5,706 nucleotides of DNA, from NCBI GenBank assembly GCA_025924775.1, contig JAICHS010000158.1:1-5706 (forward strand), given 5' to 3'. A program made the position numbers and the translations under genes. Shown piece after piece: positions 1 to 5,706 of the stretch; within the stretch, counting starts at the first letter, position 1, and every line of letters begins with the position of its first letter. The DNA comes from Rhodanobacteraceae bacterium (lineage in GTDB: Bacteria; Pseudomonadota; Gammaproteobacteria; Xanthomonadales; Rhodanobacteraceae). The notes beneath the pieces are model-generated. The model had not been told where the DNA came from, ran no database searches, and saw only the letters and a list, made by a program, of their open reading frames with translations.

Positions 1-340
1 CCATCTGGGTCATGGTGCGCGCGACGCAGGCGGCGTCGCAGCGGCCGGCAAGAAACCCGGAGCCGCAGGCCATCAGTTCGGCCAGCACGTTCTGCAGCGC
101 ACGGGCTTCGGAATCATGCGGCGCGCCGTCGCTGCCGTTGGTGTGCTCCTGCTCGACGTAACCGCGCACCGCGCCGACCATGGTGTTGGCCATGTGGTTG
201 GCGTCCACGTCGCCGCGCAGGAAGCCCGGTCCGACGGCCACGGCCTGGTCGATGGCTGCCCGCATCCGCGTGGCTTGGGTGGCCGTTGCCGAAGTGGTTG
301 CAGCGGCGTGCAGTTGCCCCGTTGCCTGATTGTTGCCCAT
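1..340 (-). CDS. Unrecognised protein with an internal duplication, 3' end cut by the window edge
   Basis: I do not recognise this gene. The frame opens with ATG at 340 and stays open for 113 codons to the window edge, so the C-terminus is missing. The start is supported by a good ribosome binding site, GAGGA, seven bases upstream. Residues 1-25 are rich in Ala, Thr and Gln and look disordered, with no signal peptide or membrane segment. Residues 30-57 and 86-113 resemble each other: GPGFLRGDVDANHMANTM (37-54) aligns without gaps to GSGFLAGRCDAACVARTM (93-110), 10 of 18 identical, 56 residues apart. The pattern GxGFLxGxxDAxxxAxTM suggests a repeated helical unit. The second copy has Cys at 92, 101 and 105, the first has none. 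The linker 62-80 is polar and acidic. It lies 95 bp beyond nadC on the same strand and may be cotranscribed with it. The competing reading frame starting at 354 gives a Pro/Arg-rich shadow protein. The gene is fairly certain; its function is unknown. Confidence 0.72.
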   Translation of the reverse strand, partial: MGNNQATGQLHAAATTSATATQATRMRAAIDQAVAVGPGFLRGDVDANHMANTMVGAVRGYVEQEHTNGSDGAPHDSEARALQNVLAELMACGSGFLAGRCDAACVARTMTQM

Positions 341-347
341 GTTGCGA

Positions 348-352
348 TCCTC
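348..352 (-). promoter_or_regulatory. Ribosome binding site of the left-edge gene
   Basis: The leftward strand reads GAGGA, then seven bases, then the ATG at 340. This is the clearest Shine-Dalgarno match in the window, and it decides between the ATG at 340 and the out-of-frame ATG at 354. Confidence 0.65.
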
Positions 353-373
353 ATGCCTGTTGCATGCGCACCA

Positions 374-379
374 TTATGC
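374..379 (-). promoter_or_regulatory. Possible -10 element for the left-edge gene
   Basis: Read leftward this is CATAAT, five of six bases of the sigma-70 -10 consensus, in an otherwise very GC-rich gap after nadC. It would place a transcript start roughly 25 bases before the ATG at 340. I see no convincing -35 at the usual distance. A perfect 12-bp palindrome GCGCCGCGGCGC (379-390) abuts it. This is a weak call from composition and position only; the gene could equally be read through from nadC. Confidence 0.25.
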
Positions 380-435
380 GCCGCGGCGCGAGGGCCGGCG
401 CGGATCGTTGCACCGACGCAAGGGGTTGGGATGGA

Positions 436-1296
436 TCAGGCGTCCTCGAACCGCATCGACAGGTCGACCGCGTGGACGTGCTTGGTCAGCGCGCCGATGG
501 AAATGCAATCGACACCGGTCTGCGCGATCTGGCGTACGTGTTCAAGGTTGACGCTGCCGGAAACTTCCAACGGCACGCGGCCCGCGGCGAGGGCGACGGC
601 CTCACGCAGCTGCGCGTCGCTGAACTCATCCAGCAACACGCGGTCGGCGCCGGCATCGATCGCTTCGCGCAACTCGTCCAGCGACTCGACTTCGCAATCC
701 AGGAACACGCCCGGGCTGGCCGCGCGCGCGGCGCGGATCGCCGGGCCGATGCCGCCGGCCGCGACGGCGTGGTTTTCCTTGATCAGGATGGCGTCGTACA
801 ACCCCATGCGGTGGTTGTGGCCGCCGCCGCAGCGCACCGCGTATTTTTGTGCCAGGCGCAGGCCGGGAATGGTCTTGCGGGTGTCCAGGATTCGCGCGCG
901 CGTTCCGGCAACCGCATCCACATAGCTGCGCGTCACCGTCGCGGTGCCGGACAGCGTTTGCAGGAAGTTGAGCGCGTTGCGCTCGCCTGCAACCAGTGCC
1001 CGCGCGTTGCCCGCGAGTTCACACACCACTTCGTCGGCGGCGATGGCGTCGCCATCGTGACGGTGCCAAGCGATGCGCACCTGCGGGTCGAGTTGCCGGA
1101 AACACGCTTCCGCCCACGGGCTGCCTGCCAGCACCGCGGCCTCGCGGCTGACGATACGGGCGCGGGCCCGCGCGGCCGGGTCGATCAGCGCGGCAGTGAC
1201 ATCGCCCGGGCCGATGTCTTCGGCCAGCGCACGCGCGACGTCGGCGCGAATGGCCTCCGCAACCGGCGGCTGTGGTCGTGCGTCGGCGGCACTCAT
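436..1296 (-). CDS. nadC: Nicotinate-nucleotide pyrophosphorylase (carboxylating), NadC
   Basis: This is quinolinate phosphoribosyltransferase. It converts quinolinate and PRPP to nicotinate mononucleotide, CO2 and pyrophosphate, joining de novo quinolinate synthesis to NAD in the cytoplasm. The protein has 286 residues, normal for the family. Visible hallmarks in order are EDIGPGDVT (26-34), GERNALNFLQTLSGTAT (104-120), LDTRKTIPGLR (137-147), the QKYAVRCGGGHNHR stretch (150-163) with its catalytic and substrate-binding Arg, Lys and His residues, ILIKENH (170-176), then EVE, VLLDEFS, LEVSGSV and the C-terminal GVDCISIGALTKHV. The open frame extends upstream to 1551, but that part is a shadow of the preceding gene. 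The ATG at 1296 overlaps the DUF1631 stop codon as ATGA and gives the usual N-terminus. No clear Shine-Dalgarno sequence precedes it, so translation is probably coupled to the upstream gene. No key residue is missing. Confidence 0.97.
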   Translation of the reverse strand: MSAADARPQPPVAEAIRADVARALAEDIGPGDVTAALIDPAARARARIVSREAAVLAGSPWAEACFRQLDPQVRIAWHRHDGDAIAADEVVCELAGNARALVAGERNALNFLQTLSGTATVTRSYVDAVAGTRARILDTRKTIPGLRLAQKYAVRCGGGHNHRMGLYDAILIKENHAVAAGGIGPAIRAARAASPGVFLDCEVESLDELREAIDAGADRVLLDEFSDAQLREAVALAAGRVPLEVSGSVNLEHVRQIAQTGVDCISIGALTKHVHAVDLSMRFEDA

Positions 1297-3635
1297 CGCG
1301 CGGGTTGCGGCGGCGCAGGTTGGGTCTTGCGCAGGCGATCCACGATGGCGTCCAGCGCGCGGTCGAACAGCGGCACTTCCTCCAAAATCATCGCGCGGTT
1401 GTCGTGCAGTTCGGTCGCCAGTTGCACCGCGGTGCGGTCGGCCACCTTCAGGCCACGCCGGTTGACGAACAGGTACTTGCCGCTGATCGGGCTGATCCAC
1501 GACAGCTTGGCGCGCTCGCGCGTGCCGGCATCGTCGCTGAATTCCACCCAATCGCCCACCTTGAGCTCGCGCACGGCCTGCAGGCAGCCCGCGTCGATAT
1601 TGACCGACATGTCGTCGGGGTCGAAATCGTCTTCGACTTCCGGCGCGGTTTCGGTGATGGGGGGTTGCGCGTCCGGCGTGACCCCCAGCACGGCGTCGGT
1701 GTCGAGCGCGGGTGCGGGCGCTGGCGTGGGCTCGCCCAGTTGCTGCCGCCAGAACTTGCGCAGCTCGTCCAGCAGCCGCACGATGTCGGGTTCCTGGAAC
1801 GCGACGGTGACCAGGCCCTCGCGCAGGTGTTTTTCGAGCGAAGGCAGCGCTTCGCGATAGCTTTGGTGCGCGGGTGCGCCGTGCGGGACGTCCGCGGTGG
1901 CGATGAAGTCGTCGACGAAGTGCACGGCCGCGCGGAAGTCCGCGGAATCGGCGCCCTGGCGCAACACCAGCAACACCAGGTAATTGGCCCAGGGGCGCGT
2001 CAACACGCCGCGCAGCAGGGCCGGCAGGTTGCGGTCGTTGATGCGCGACAGGATTTCCTGGGCAGCGCGGCGGCGCGCGTTCTGCAGGCGCTCGCGTCCG
2101 CGCGCGGCTTCGGTGGCGCGGCTTTCGGCCAGCTCGGCGCGCTTGCGGTTCTGCTCCACGAATTGGGTGAAGTCGGCCAGTCTGCGTTCGAACACCCCGA
2201 CGTCGTCGTCGAAATCCTGCAGCAGGGATTCGACGGTGGCCTTGACCTTGTCGAACAGGCGATGGTCGCGATCGGACTCCTCGGACCAGCTCTTGGCCGC
2301 GTCGGCCAGCTGATCCAGCAGCTTGCGCGCGGGATGCGAGGCGTGCGCGAACATGCGGCGGTCGAGGATCGCGACCTTCAGGTAGGGAATCTGCATCCGC
2401 GCCAGCAGCACCTGCATCGGCGCGGGGATGGTGTGGTCCTGCAGGACGTATTCGAACAGCATCCCGACCAGGTCGATGGTGTCCTCGTCGCTGCCGGAAA
2501 CGTTGGCGTGGGCCGCGCCCGAGAGGCGCTGGATCTGCGCCATCAGCTCGTCCTTGAGGTGCTGCACCATGTCCACCGCCGAGGTGGTGTCGATGGCCGT
2601 GGGAACCGCCGGCAACGGGCGCGATTCGCCCTGCAGCAAGGTCAGCGCGCCCAGCAGCTCCGCCGGCGTGAGCGTGGGGATGCCACCGGTCGCGTAGCGG
2701 CGACCGGTCGAATACGTGGAATTGCCACGCGTGGCCAACAGCGCGGTGAGCTGTTGCATCAACTCCTGGTGCAGTTCGTCCGAGGCGTCGGCGGCCACGA
2801 AGCCCCCGGCGTTGTCGAGGGGGCCACCCGCTGCCGCGGCCACGGCCTCTGCTGCGCGCACCGTGGCGCCGGCGGAACCTGGCCGGCGCACCACGCCGGG
2901 ATGCTGCAGTTGCGGCAGCACGCCGGCCTGCACCAGCCTGACGTTGACGTCGTGGTACAGTTTATCGAGTACCTTCAGCACGTAGCGCTCGAACATCTTC
3001 AGGATGATCAGGCGCACCCGGATGTTGACGTCGGTCAGTTCGCCCAGCGCTTCGCGGAAGGCTTCGGCCAGGGCGTTGGGGCCGAGCGGGTTGCCCGCAT
3101 TGGTGGTGGTGCGGCCACCGCTCAAGACCGAGAGCCGCTGGTTCAGGGCCATCAATGCCCCGGACAGGCGTCCGTCGGCCTTGGCCACCATGCTGGAAAC
3201 CGCCAGCGATTCCTCGAGTTCGCGGTCGTCCACCAGGCTCAGTTCGCCGCTGGCCGAGAACGCCCGCTGGGCTTCATTGGGGCGGGGCTGGCGCCCGACC
3301 GCGAAATCCGCGAAGCCGCGCGCGACGCGCTCGCCAAACAGGCGCTCGATGCGCGGGCGCTTCTTGCGGGTTTCGCGCATGCCATCGAAGTATTCGGTCT
3401 GGCTGGCGTTGCTTTCGGCCTTTTCCGCAAGGTCGAACAGCGTGTCGTCCACGTTGTCCAGCAGGGCCGCGACCAGGTTCGCGGTTTCCTTCAAGGTCAT
3501 TTCGCGCACGGCGACCAGCAGGCCACCGACGTGGTCGTTGTCTGCGGATGCGTGCGCACCGATGTCCACCACCTTTGGATCGGCGTTTGCGTGCGGATCG
3601 AGCGGGACGGGCGTCATCGGAGAAAACCTGTTCAT
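1293..3635 (-). CDS. DUF1631 family protein, function unknown
   Basis: This is a 780-residue protein matching the DUF1631 family by recall of its conserved blocks; the family has sometimes been mislabelled thymidine phosphorylase. Conserved-looking segments are the N-terminal acidic-helical block with AEKAESNASQTEYFDGMR (70-87), LVDDRELEESLAVSSMVAKA (134-153), and a core from DTIDLVGMLFEYVLQD (385-400) through IPYLKVAILDRRMFAHASHPARKLL (416-440). Residues 480-530 are charged and likely coiled coil. A Pro/Ala linker (635-670) leads to a C-terminal region with LKVGDWVEF (691-699) and LSWISPISGKYLFVNRRGLK (711-730), which reads like a PilZ-type small beta barrel but lacks the RxxxR and D/NxSxxG c-di-GMP-binding motifs. 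There is no signal peptide or membrane segment, so it is probably cytoplasmic. It overlaps nadC by four bases, which implies an operon. ATG at 3635 is chosen as the first in-frame start; ATG at 3617 is an alternative, and neither has a strong ribosome binding site. Family assignment is confident; no function is assigned. Confidence 0.93.
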   Translation of the reverse strand: MNRFSPMTPVPLDPHANADPKVVDIGAHASADNDHVGGLLVAVREMTLKETANLVAALLDNVDDTLFDLAEKAESNASQTEYFDGMRETRKKRPRIERLFGERVARGFADFAVGRQPRPNEAQRAFSASGELSLVDDRELEESLAVSSMVAKADGRLSGALMALNQRLSVLSGGRTTTNAGNPLGPNALAEAFREALGELTDVNIRVRLIILKMFERYVLKVLDKLYHDVNVRLVQAGVLPQLQHPGVVRRPGSAGATVRAAEAVAAAAGGPLDNAGGFVAADASDELHQELMQQLTALLATRGNSTYSTGRRYATGGIPTLTPAELLGALTLLQGESRPLPAVPTAIDTTSAVDMVQHLKDELMAQIQRLSGAAHANVSGSDEDTIDLVGMLFEYVLQDHTIPAPMQVLLARMQIPYLKVAILDRRMFAHASHPARKLLDQLADAAKSWSEESDRDHRLFDKVKATVESLLQDFDDDVGVFERRLADFTQFVEQNRKRAELAESRATEAARGRERLQNARRRAAQEILSRINDRNLPALLRGVLTRPWANYLVLLVLRQGADSADFRAAVHFVDDFIATADVPHGAPAHQSYREALPSLEKHLREGLVTVAFQEPDIVRLLDELRKFWRQQLGEPTPAPAPALDTDAVLGVTPDAQPPITETAPEVEDDFDPDDMSVNIDAGCLQAVRELKVGDWVEFSDDAGTRERAKLSWISPISGKYLFVNRRGLKVADRTAVQLATELHDNRAMILEEVPLFDRALDAIVDRLRKTQPAPPQPAR

Positions 3636-3682
3636 GTTGCTGAAGCCGGACCGCCAGTATGCGCCTGAATGCGCGCCAGAGC

Positions 3683-3696
3683 GTGAGCCGGCTCAC
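3683..3696. promoter_or_regulatory. Perfect 14-bp palindrome, operator-like
   Basis: GTGAGCCGGCTCAC reads identically on both strands. It lies 47 bp before the DUF1631 start codon, in the noncoding gap, where a regulator would bind. With no loop and no T-run it does not look like a terminator. A weak -10-like CATACT lies between it and the gene in the leftward direction. I cannot name a regulator. Confidence 0.35.
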
Positions 3697-3763
3697 AGCC
3701 CCCGCACTGGCGCTGGCGGGCAGCTTTGGTTGTGGAATCAGGCCGCGACCAGACACCGGGTAC

Positions 3764-3779
3764 TTGCCGGATCCGGCAA
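3764..3779. repeat. Perfect 16-bp palindrome after the Trm112-family gene
   Basis: TTGCCGGATCCGGCAA is a perfect dyad starting 17 bp beyond the stop codon of the leftward Trm112-family gene. The heptamer GATCCGG inside it recurs at 3781-3787, 11 bp further on, about one helical turn. No T-run follows in the leftward direction, so it is not a standard intrinsic terminator. It could be an operator, a transcript-end structure, or a chance feature of GC-rich DNA. Confidence 0.35.
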
Positions 3780-3785
3780 CGATCC

Positions 3786-3839
3786 GGAGGGCATCCTCAA
3801 GCCGGAAAATCGTTGAGTTGCAGGGTGCCGATGCCCTCC
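3786..3839 (-). repeat. Inverted repeat spanning the stop codon of the Trm112-family gene
   Basis: GGAGGGCATC (3786-3795) and GATGCCCTCC (3830-3839) are exact reverse complements, 34 bases apart. Inside them CTCAA (3796-3800) can pair with TTGAG (3813-3817). The transcript of the leftward gene could fold its last 14 codons and stop codon into a 10-bp stem with an inner 5-bp stem. No U-tract follows, so any role as a transcript end would be Rho-dependent or RNA-protective. The pairing is seen in the sequence; the role is inferred. Confidence 0.35.
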
Positions 3840-4063
3840 TCGGCCAGCATCACCGGGATGTCGTCCTCGATCCGGTACACCACCTTGCGGTCGGTGGTGA
3901 TCAGCCCGGCGGTCAGCGGCGCGGCAACCTTCTGGCCAGCCACGGTATCGAGGCTGCCCGCCGCGATGGCGCGGTTGAGCGCGTCCAGTTCGTCGCGACG
4001 CAGCGGCCGCACCGGGGTCTTGGTGACCGGGTCGCACAGGATGTCCAGCAGGCGCTTGTCCAT
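3797..4063 (-). CDS. Trm112/UPF0434 (YcaR-like) family small protein
   Basis: This 88-residue protein belongs by pattern to the Trm112-like UPF0434 family (E. coli YcaR is about 60 residues). Eukaryotic Trm112 is a partner that activates methyltransferases; the bacterial role is not well defined. Hallmarks are the opening MDKRLLDILCDPVTKTPVRPL (1-21), close to the typical MDxxLLxILxCPxxKxxL, and the closing VVYRIEDDIPVMLAEE (61-76), matching the family's YPIRDGIPVLL. Between them residues 22-53 (helical DELDALNRAIAAG, then a small loop) form an insertion relative to YcaR, as in longer members of the family. Only one Cys (10) remains, so the zinc site of the canonical fold is absent. The frame stays open upstream to 4147, but that would run into purE; ATG at 4063 gives the conserved N-terminus. 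No Shine-Dalgarno sequence is visible before it. It is transcribed divergently from purE with a 35-bp gap, and no functional link to purE is implied. Confidence 0.88.
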   Translation of the reverse strand: MDKRLLDILCDPVTKTPVRPLRRDELDALNRAIAAGSLDTVAGQKVAAPLTAGLITTDRKVVYRIEDDIPVMLAEEGIGTLQLNDFPA

Positions 4064-4069
4064 GCCGCG

Positions 4070-4076
4070 TACAATA
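4070..4076. promoter_or_regulatory. Possible shared -10 element in the purE / Trm112 divergent gap
   Basis: TACAAT (4070-4075) on the plus strand is a five-of-six -10 hexamer that would start a purE transcript about 15-20 bases before the ATG. The opposite strand reads TATTGT over 4071-4076, a four-of-six -10 match pointing at the Trm112-family gene. No -35 is evident on either strand at 16-18 bp spacing. The gap is only 35 bp, so if promoters for both genes lie here they must overlap. This is a moderate to weak call. Confidence 0.35.
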
Positions 4077-4098
4077 CTGGTTTTGCGTTGGTGAAACC

Positions 4099-4653
4099 AT
4101 GCGGAAGACGATGGTTGCGCCCCGTGTTGGGGTGGTGATGGGCTCACGTTCGGACTGGGAAACCATGCGGCACGCAGCCGAGACGCTGGAGTCGCTGGGC
4201 ATCGCGCACGAGGTCGAGGTGGTGTCCGCGCACCGCACGCCGGACAAGCTGTTTGCCTACGCCGAAGGCGCGGTGGCCCGCGGGCTCGAGGTGATCATCG
4301 CCGGCGCCGGTGGTGCCGCGCACCTGCCGGGCATGCTGGCCGCCAAGACGCGCGTGCCGGTGCTGGGCGTGCCGGTGCAGTCACGGGCGCTGAAGGGCCT
4401 GGATTCGTTGCTGTCGATTGTGCAGATGCCGGCCGGTGTGCCGGTGGGTACACTCGCGATCGGCGAATCGGGTGCGAAGAACGCGGGACTGCTGGCCGCC
4501 GCGATCGTGGCGCTGCATGACGATGCGGTCGCCACGGCGCTCGAGCGTTTCCGCGCAGCGCAAACGGCACAGGTGCTGGCGCGTTCCGACCCGCGGCTGG
4601 AGCCACCGCGCCCCGCGGCGGCCAAGCCGAAGGCGCGGAGCACGCGTCGATGA
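4099..4653 (+). CDS. purE: N5-carboxyaminoimidazole ribonucleotide mutase, PurE
   Basis: PurE moves the carboxylate of N5-CAIR to C4 to give CAIR, a step of de novo purine synthesis in the cytoplasm. The 184-residue protein shows the class I motifs: GSRSDW (15-20), SAHRTPDKL (43-51) with the catalytic His45, AGAGGAAHLPGM (68-79), LGVPVQS (89-95) and the QMPAGVPVGTLAIG stretch (109-122). The adjacent purK supports the bacterial mutase class rather than the AIR carboxylase class. Residues 160-184 form a Pro/Ala/Lys/Arg-rich tail beyond the usual end of E. coli PurE (about 169 residues). ATG at 4099 keeps nine residues before the first beta strand, as in E. coli, and has a weak GGTGA just upstream. 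ATG at 4111 (Met5), with GGAAG before it, is also possible. The stop overlaps the purK start as ATGA, so translation is likely coupled. Confidence 0.97.
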   Translation: MRKTMVAPRVGVVMGSRSDWETMRHAAETLESLGIAHEVEVVSAHRTPDKLFAYAEGAVARGLEVIIAGAGGAAHLPGMLAAKTRVPVLGVPVQSRALKGLDSLLSIVQMPAGVPVGTLAIGESGAKNAGLLAAAIVALHDDAVATALERFRAAQTAQVLARSDPRLEPPRPAAAKPKARSTRR

Positions 4654-5706
4654 GCACACTGGGCATCCTGGGTGGTGGCCAGCTGGCCAAGATGATGGTG
4701 CTGGCAGGTACGCCGTTGGGCGTGCGGTTCAGCATCGTGGACGAGGTGGCCGACGCCTGCGCGGGGCAAATCGCGCCGTTGTCCACGGTGGGTTGGGACG
4801 ATCCCGACAAGCTGGGACCCTTCGCCGAGGGCATCGATGCCGCGACCTTCGATTTCGAAAACGTGCCGGCGCACACCGCCGAGTGGCTGACCTCGCGTAC
4901 ACGGGTGGCGCCCAATGCACTGTCGTTGGCTACGGCGCAGGACCGCATCCTGGAGAAAACGCTGTTTCGCCAGTGCGGCCTGCCGACCGCCGAGTTCGAG
5001 GACGTCGCCTCGCGTGCTGGACTGGGCGCGGCACTGGCGAAGATCGGCGCACCGGCCATCCTGAAGACCCGCCGCGAGGGTTACGACGGCAAGGGCCAGT
5101 TCCGCATCAAGACCCTGGCCGACGCCGATGCGGCATGGGCGGCTTTGGGCGAACACGTGGCGACCCGTGGCTTGATCCTGGAAGGTTTCGTGCCGTTCGA
5201 TTTCGAGGCCTCGGTGGTTGCCGCGCGCACGGCGTCCGGTGAGTTCCGGGCATGGCCGGTCACGCGCAACTGGCACGTCGATGGCATCCTGAATGCCAGT
5301 CTCGCGCCCGCGGAGCGCGGCGAGGCCATCCACACTGCGGCGTTTGCGCACGCGCGTGCGATCGCCGAGCGGCTGGGTTACGTGGGCGTGTTCGCGCTGG
5401 AGTTGTTCGTCAAGGACGGCAAGCTGCTGGGCAACGAGATGGCGCCACGCGTGCACAACTCCGGGCACTGGACGATCGAGGGTGCGGTCACCTCGCAGTT
5501 CGAAAACCACGTCCGCGCGGTGCTGGGCATGCCGCTGGGCGATACCTCCGCGCGCTTTCCTTCGTGCATGCTCAACTGGATCGGAGCGCTGCCCGACCGC
5601 GACAAGATGCTGGCGGTTCCGGGCACCCATTGGCACGACTACGGCAAGTCGCCGCGGCCCGGCCGCAAGGTCGGCCACGCAACCGTGTGCGCGCCGGACG
5701 CAGCGA
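4650..5706 (+). CDS. purK: N5-carboxyaminoimidazole ribonucleotide synthase, PurK (3' end beyond the window)
   Basis: PurK uses ATP and bicarbonate to carboxylate AIR to N5-CAIR, which PurE then rearranges. My translation from ATG 4650 stays open for 352 codons to the right edge; family members are about 355-390 residues, so little is missing. The ATP-grasp fold is visible: a Rossmann-like start GILGGGQLAKMM (5-16), TFDFENVP (66-73) matching the family's EFENV block, an ATP-binding Lys region at 98-103, KTRREGYDGKGQ (139-150), the Mg-binding Glu pair at 251 (FALELF) and 263 (NEMAPRVHNSGHWT, 262-275), and the C-terminal WHDYGK (328-333) with PGRKVGH (337-343). The N-terminal loop reads GQLAKM where many homologues have GQLGRM, a mild variation. 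The ATGA overlap with purE indicates a coupled operon. A long open frame on the opposite strand (4257-5678) is an antisense shadow. Confidence 0.97.
   Translation, partial: MSTLGILGGGQLAKMMVLAGTPLGVRFSIVDEVADACAGQIAPLSTVGWDDPDKLGPFAEGIDAATFDFENVPAHTAEWLTSRTRVAPNALSLATAQDRILEKTLFRQCGLPTAEFEDVASRAGLGAALAKIGAPAILKTRREGYDGKGQFRIKTLADADAAWAALGEHVATRGLILEGFVPFDFEASVVAARTASGEFRAWPVTRNWHVDGILNASLAPAERGEAIHTAAFAHARAIAERLGYVGVFALELFVKDGKLLGNEMAPRVHNSGHWTIEGAVTSQFENHVRAVLGMPLGDTSARFPSCMLNWIGALPDRDKMLAVPGTHWHDYGKSPRPGRKVGHATVCAPDAA

Noticed and set aside
73..354. A 93-codon minus-strand frame starting at 354
   Set aside because: It is out of frame with the better candidate starting at 340, lacks a ribosome binding site, and its product is Pro/Arg/Trp-rich shadow sequence.
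379..390. GCGCCGCGGCGC palindrome as a nadC terminator
   Set aside because: No T-run follows in the leftward direction, and short GC-only palindromes are common at this base composition.
719..735. Alternating CG run as a possible Z-DNA-forming site
   Set aside because: It lies inside nadC, encodes Arg/Ala codons expected at this GC content, and is short.
1297..1551. Upstream extension of nadC to the ATG at 1551
   Set aside because: The added 85 residues are Arg/Pro-rich, overlap the conserved DUF1631 C-terminus in another frame, and would make NadC abnormally long. The ATGA start at 1296 fits the family.
286..1860. A 524-codon plus-strand open frame opposite nadC and the end of the DUF1631 gene
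   Set aside because: It crosses two real genes on the other strand, has no family signature, and has Arg/Ala/Ser-rich shadow composition.
1272..3668. A 798-codon plus-strand open frame opposite the DUF1631 gene
   Set aside because: It is His/Gln/Val/Arg-rich low-complexity protein with no recognisable motif and is fully antisense to a gene with conserved family blocks. Long antisense frames are expected in DNA of this GC content.
4064..4147. Upstream extension of the Trm112-family gene to the ATG at 4147
   Set aside because: It would overlap the first 49 bp of purE and add 28 residues before the conserved MDKRLLDIL start.
4257..5678. A 473-codon minus-strand open frame opposite purE and purK
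   Set aside because: Both sense genes carry full catalytic motifs. The antisense product is Arg/Gly/Gln-rich without motifs.

Overview
The window is GC-rich chromosomal DNA, compactly coded, carrying core metabolic genes of a gammaproteobacterium. The gene set (purE-purK, a UPF0434/Trm112-family small protein, a long DUF1631 protein and nadC) and the base composition suggest Xanthomonadaceae or a close relative (Lysobacter, Luteimonas, Xanthomonas type). That placement is an inference from gene content and protein character, not from a search.

Layout: two blocks diverge from a 35-bp gap at 4064-4098. Rightward, purE (4099-4653) and purK (4650 to beyond the right edge) overlap by ATGA and form the two-step route from AIR to CAIR in purine synthesis. 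Leftward lie the Trm112-family gene (3797-4063), a 161-bp gap holding perfect palindromes, the DUF1631 gene (1293-3635), nadC (436-1296, again an ATGA overlap), a 95-bp gap, and an unrecognised gene that starts at 340 and runs off the left edge. All four leftward genes share a strand and could be partly cotranscribed. DUF1631 and nadC almost certainly are.

Function: purE/purK serve purine synthesis and nadC serves de novo NAD synthesis. The DUF1631 protein has no established role that I can assign; its C-terminal part looks like a small beta-barrel, PilZ-like region. The Trm112-family protein is the variant without the zinc-binding cysteines.

Most of the window is ordinary housekeeping sequence, and I see no mobile element, CRISPR array, RNA gene, phage gene or defence system. 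The points worth a second look are the left-edge unknown protein, which carries an internal duplication; two perfect palindromes plus an inverted repeat between the Trm112 and DUF1631 genes; and a possible shared -10 element in the very short divergent gap. No stretch over 300 bp lacks a gene.
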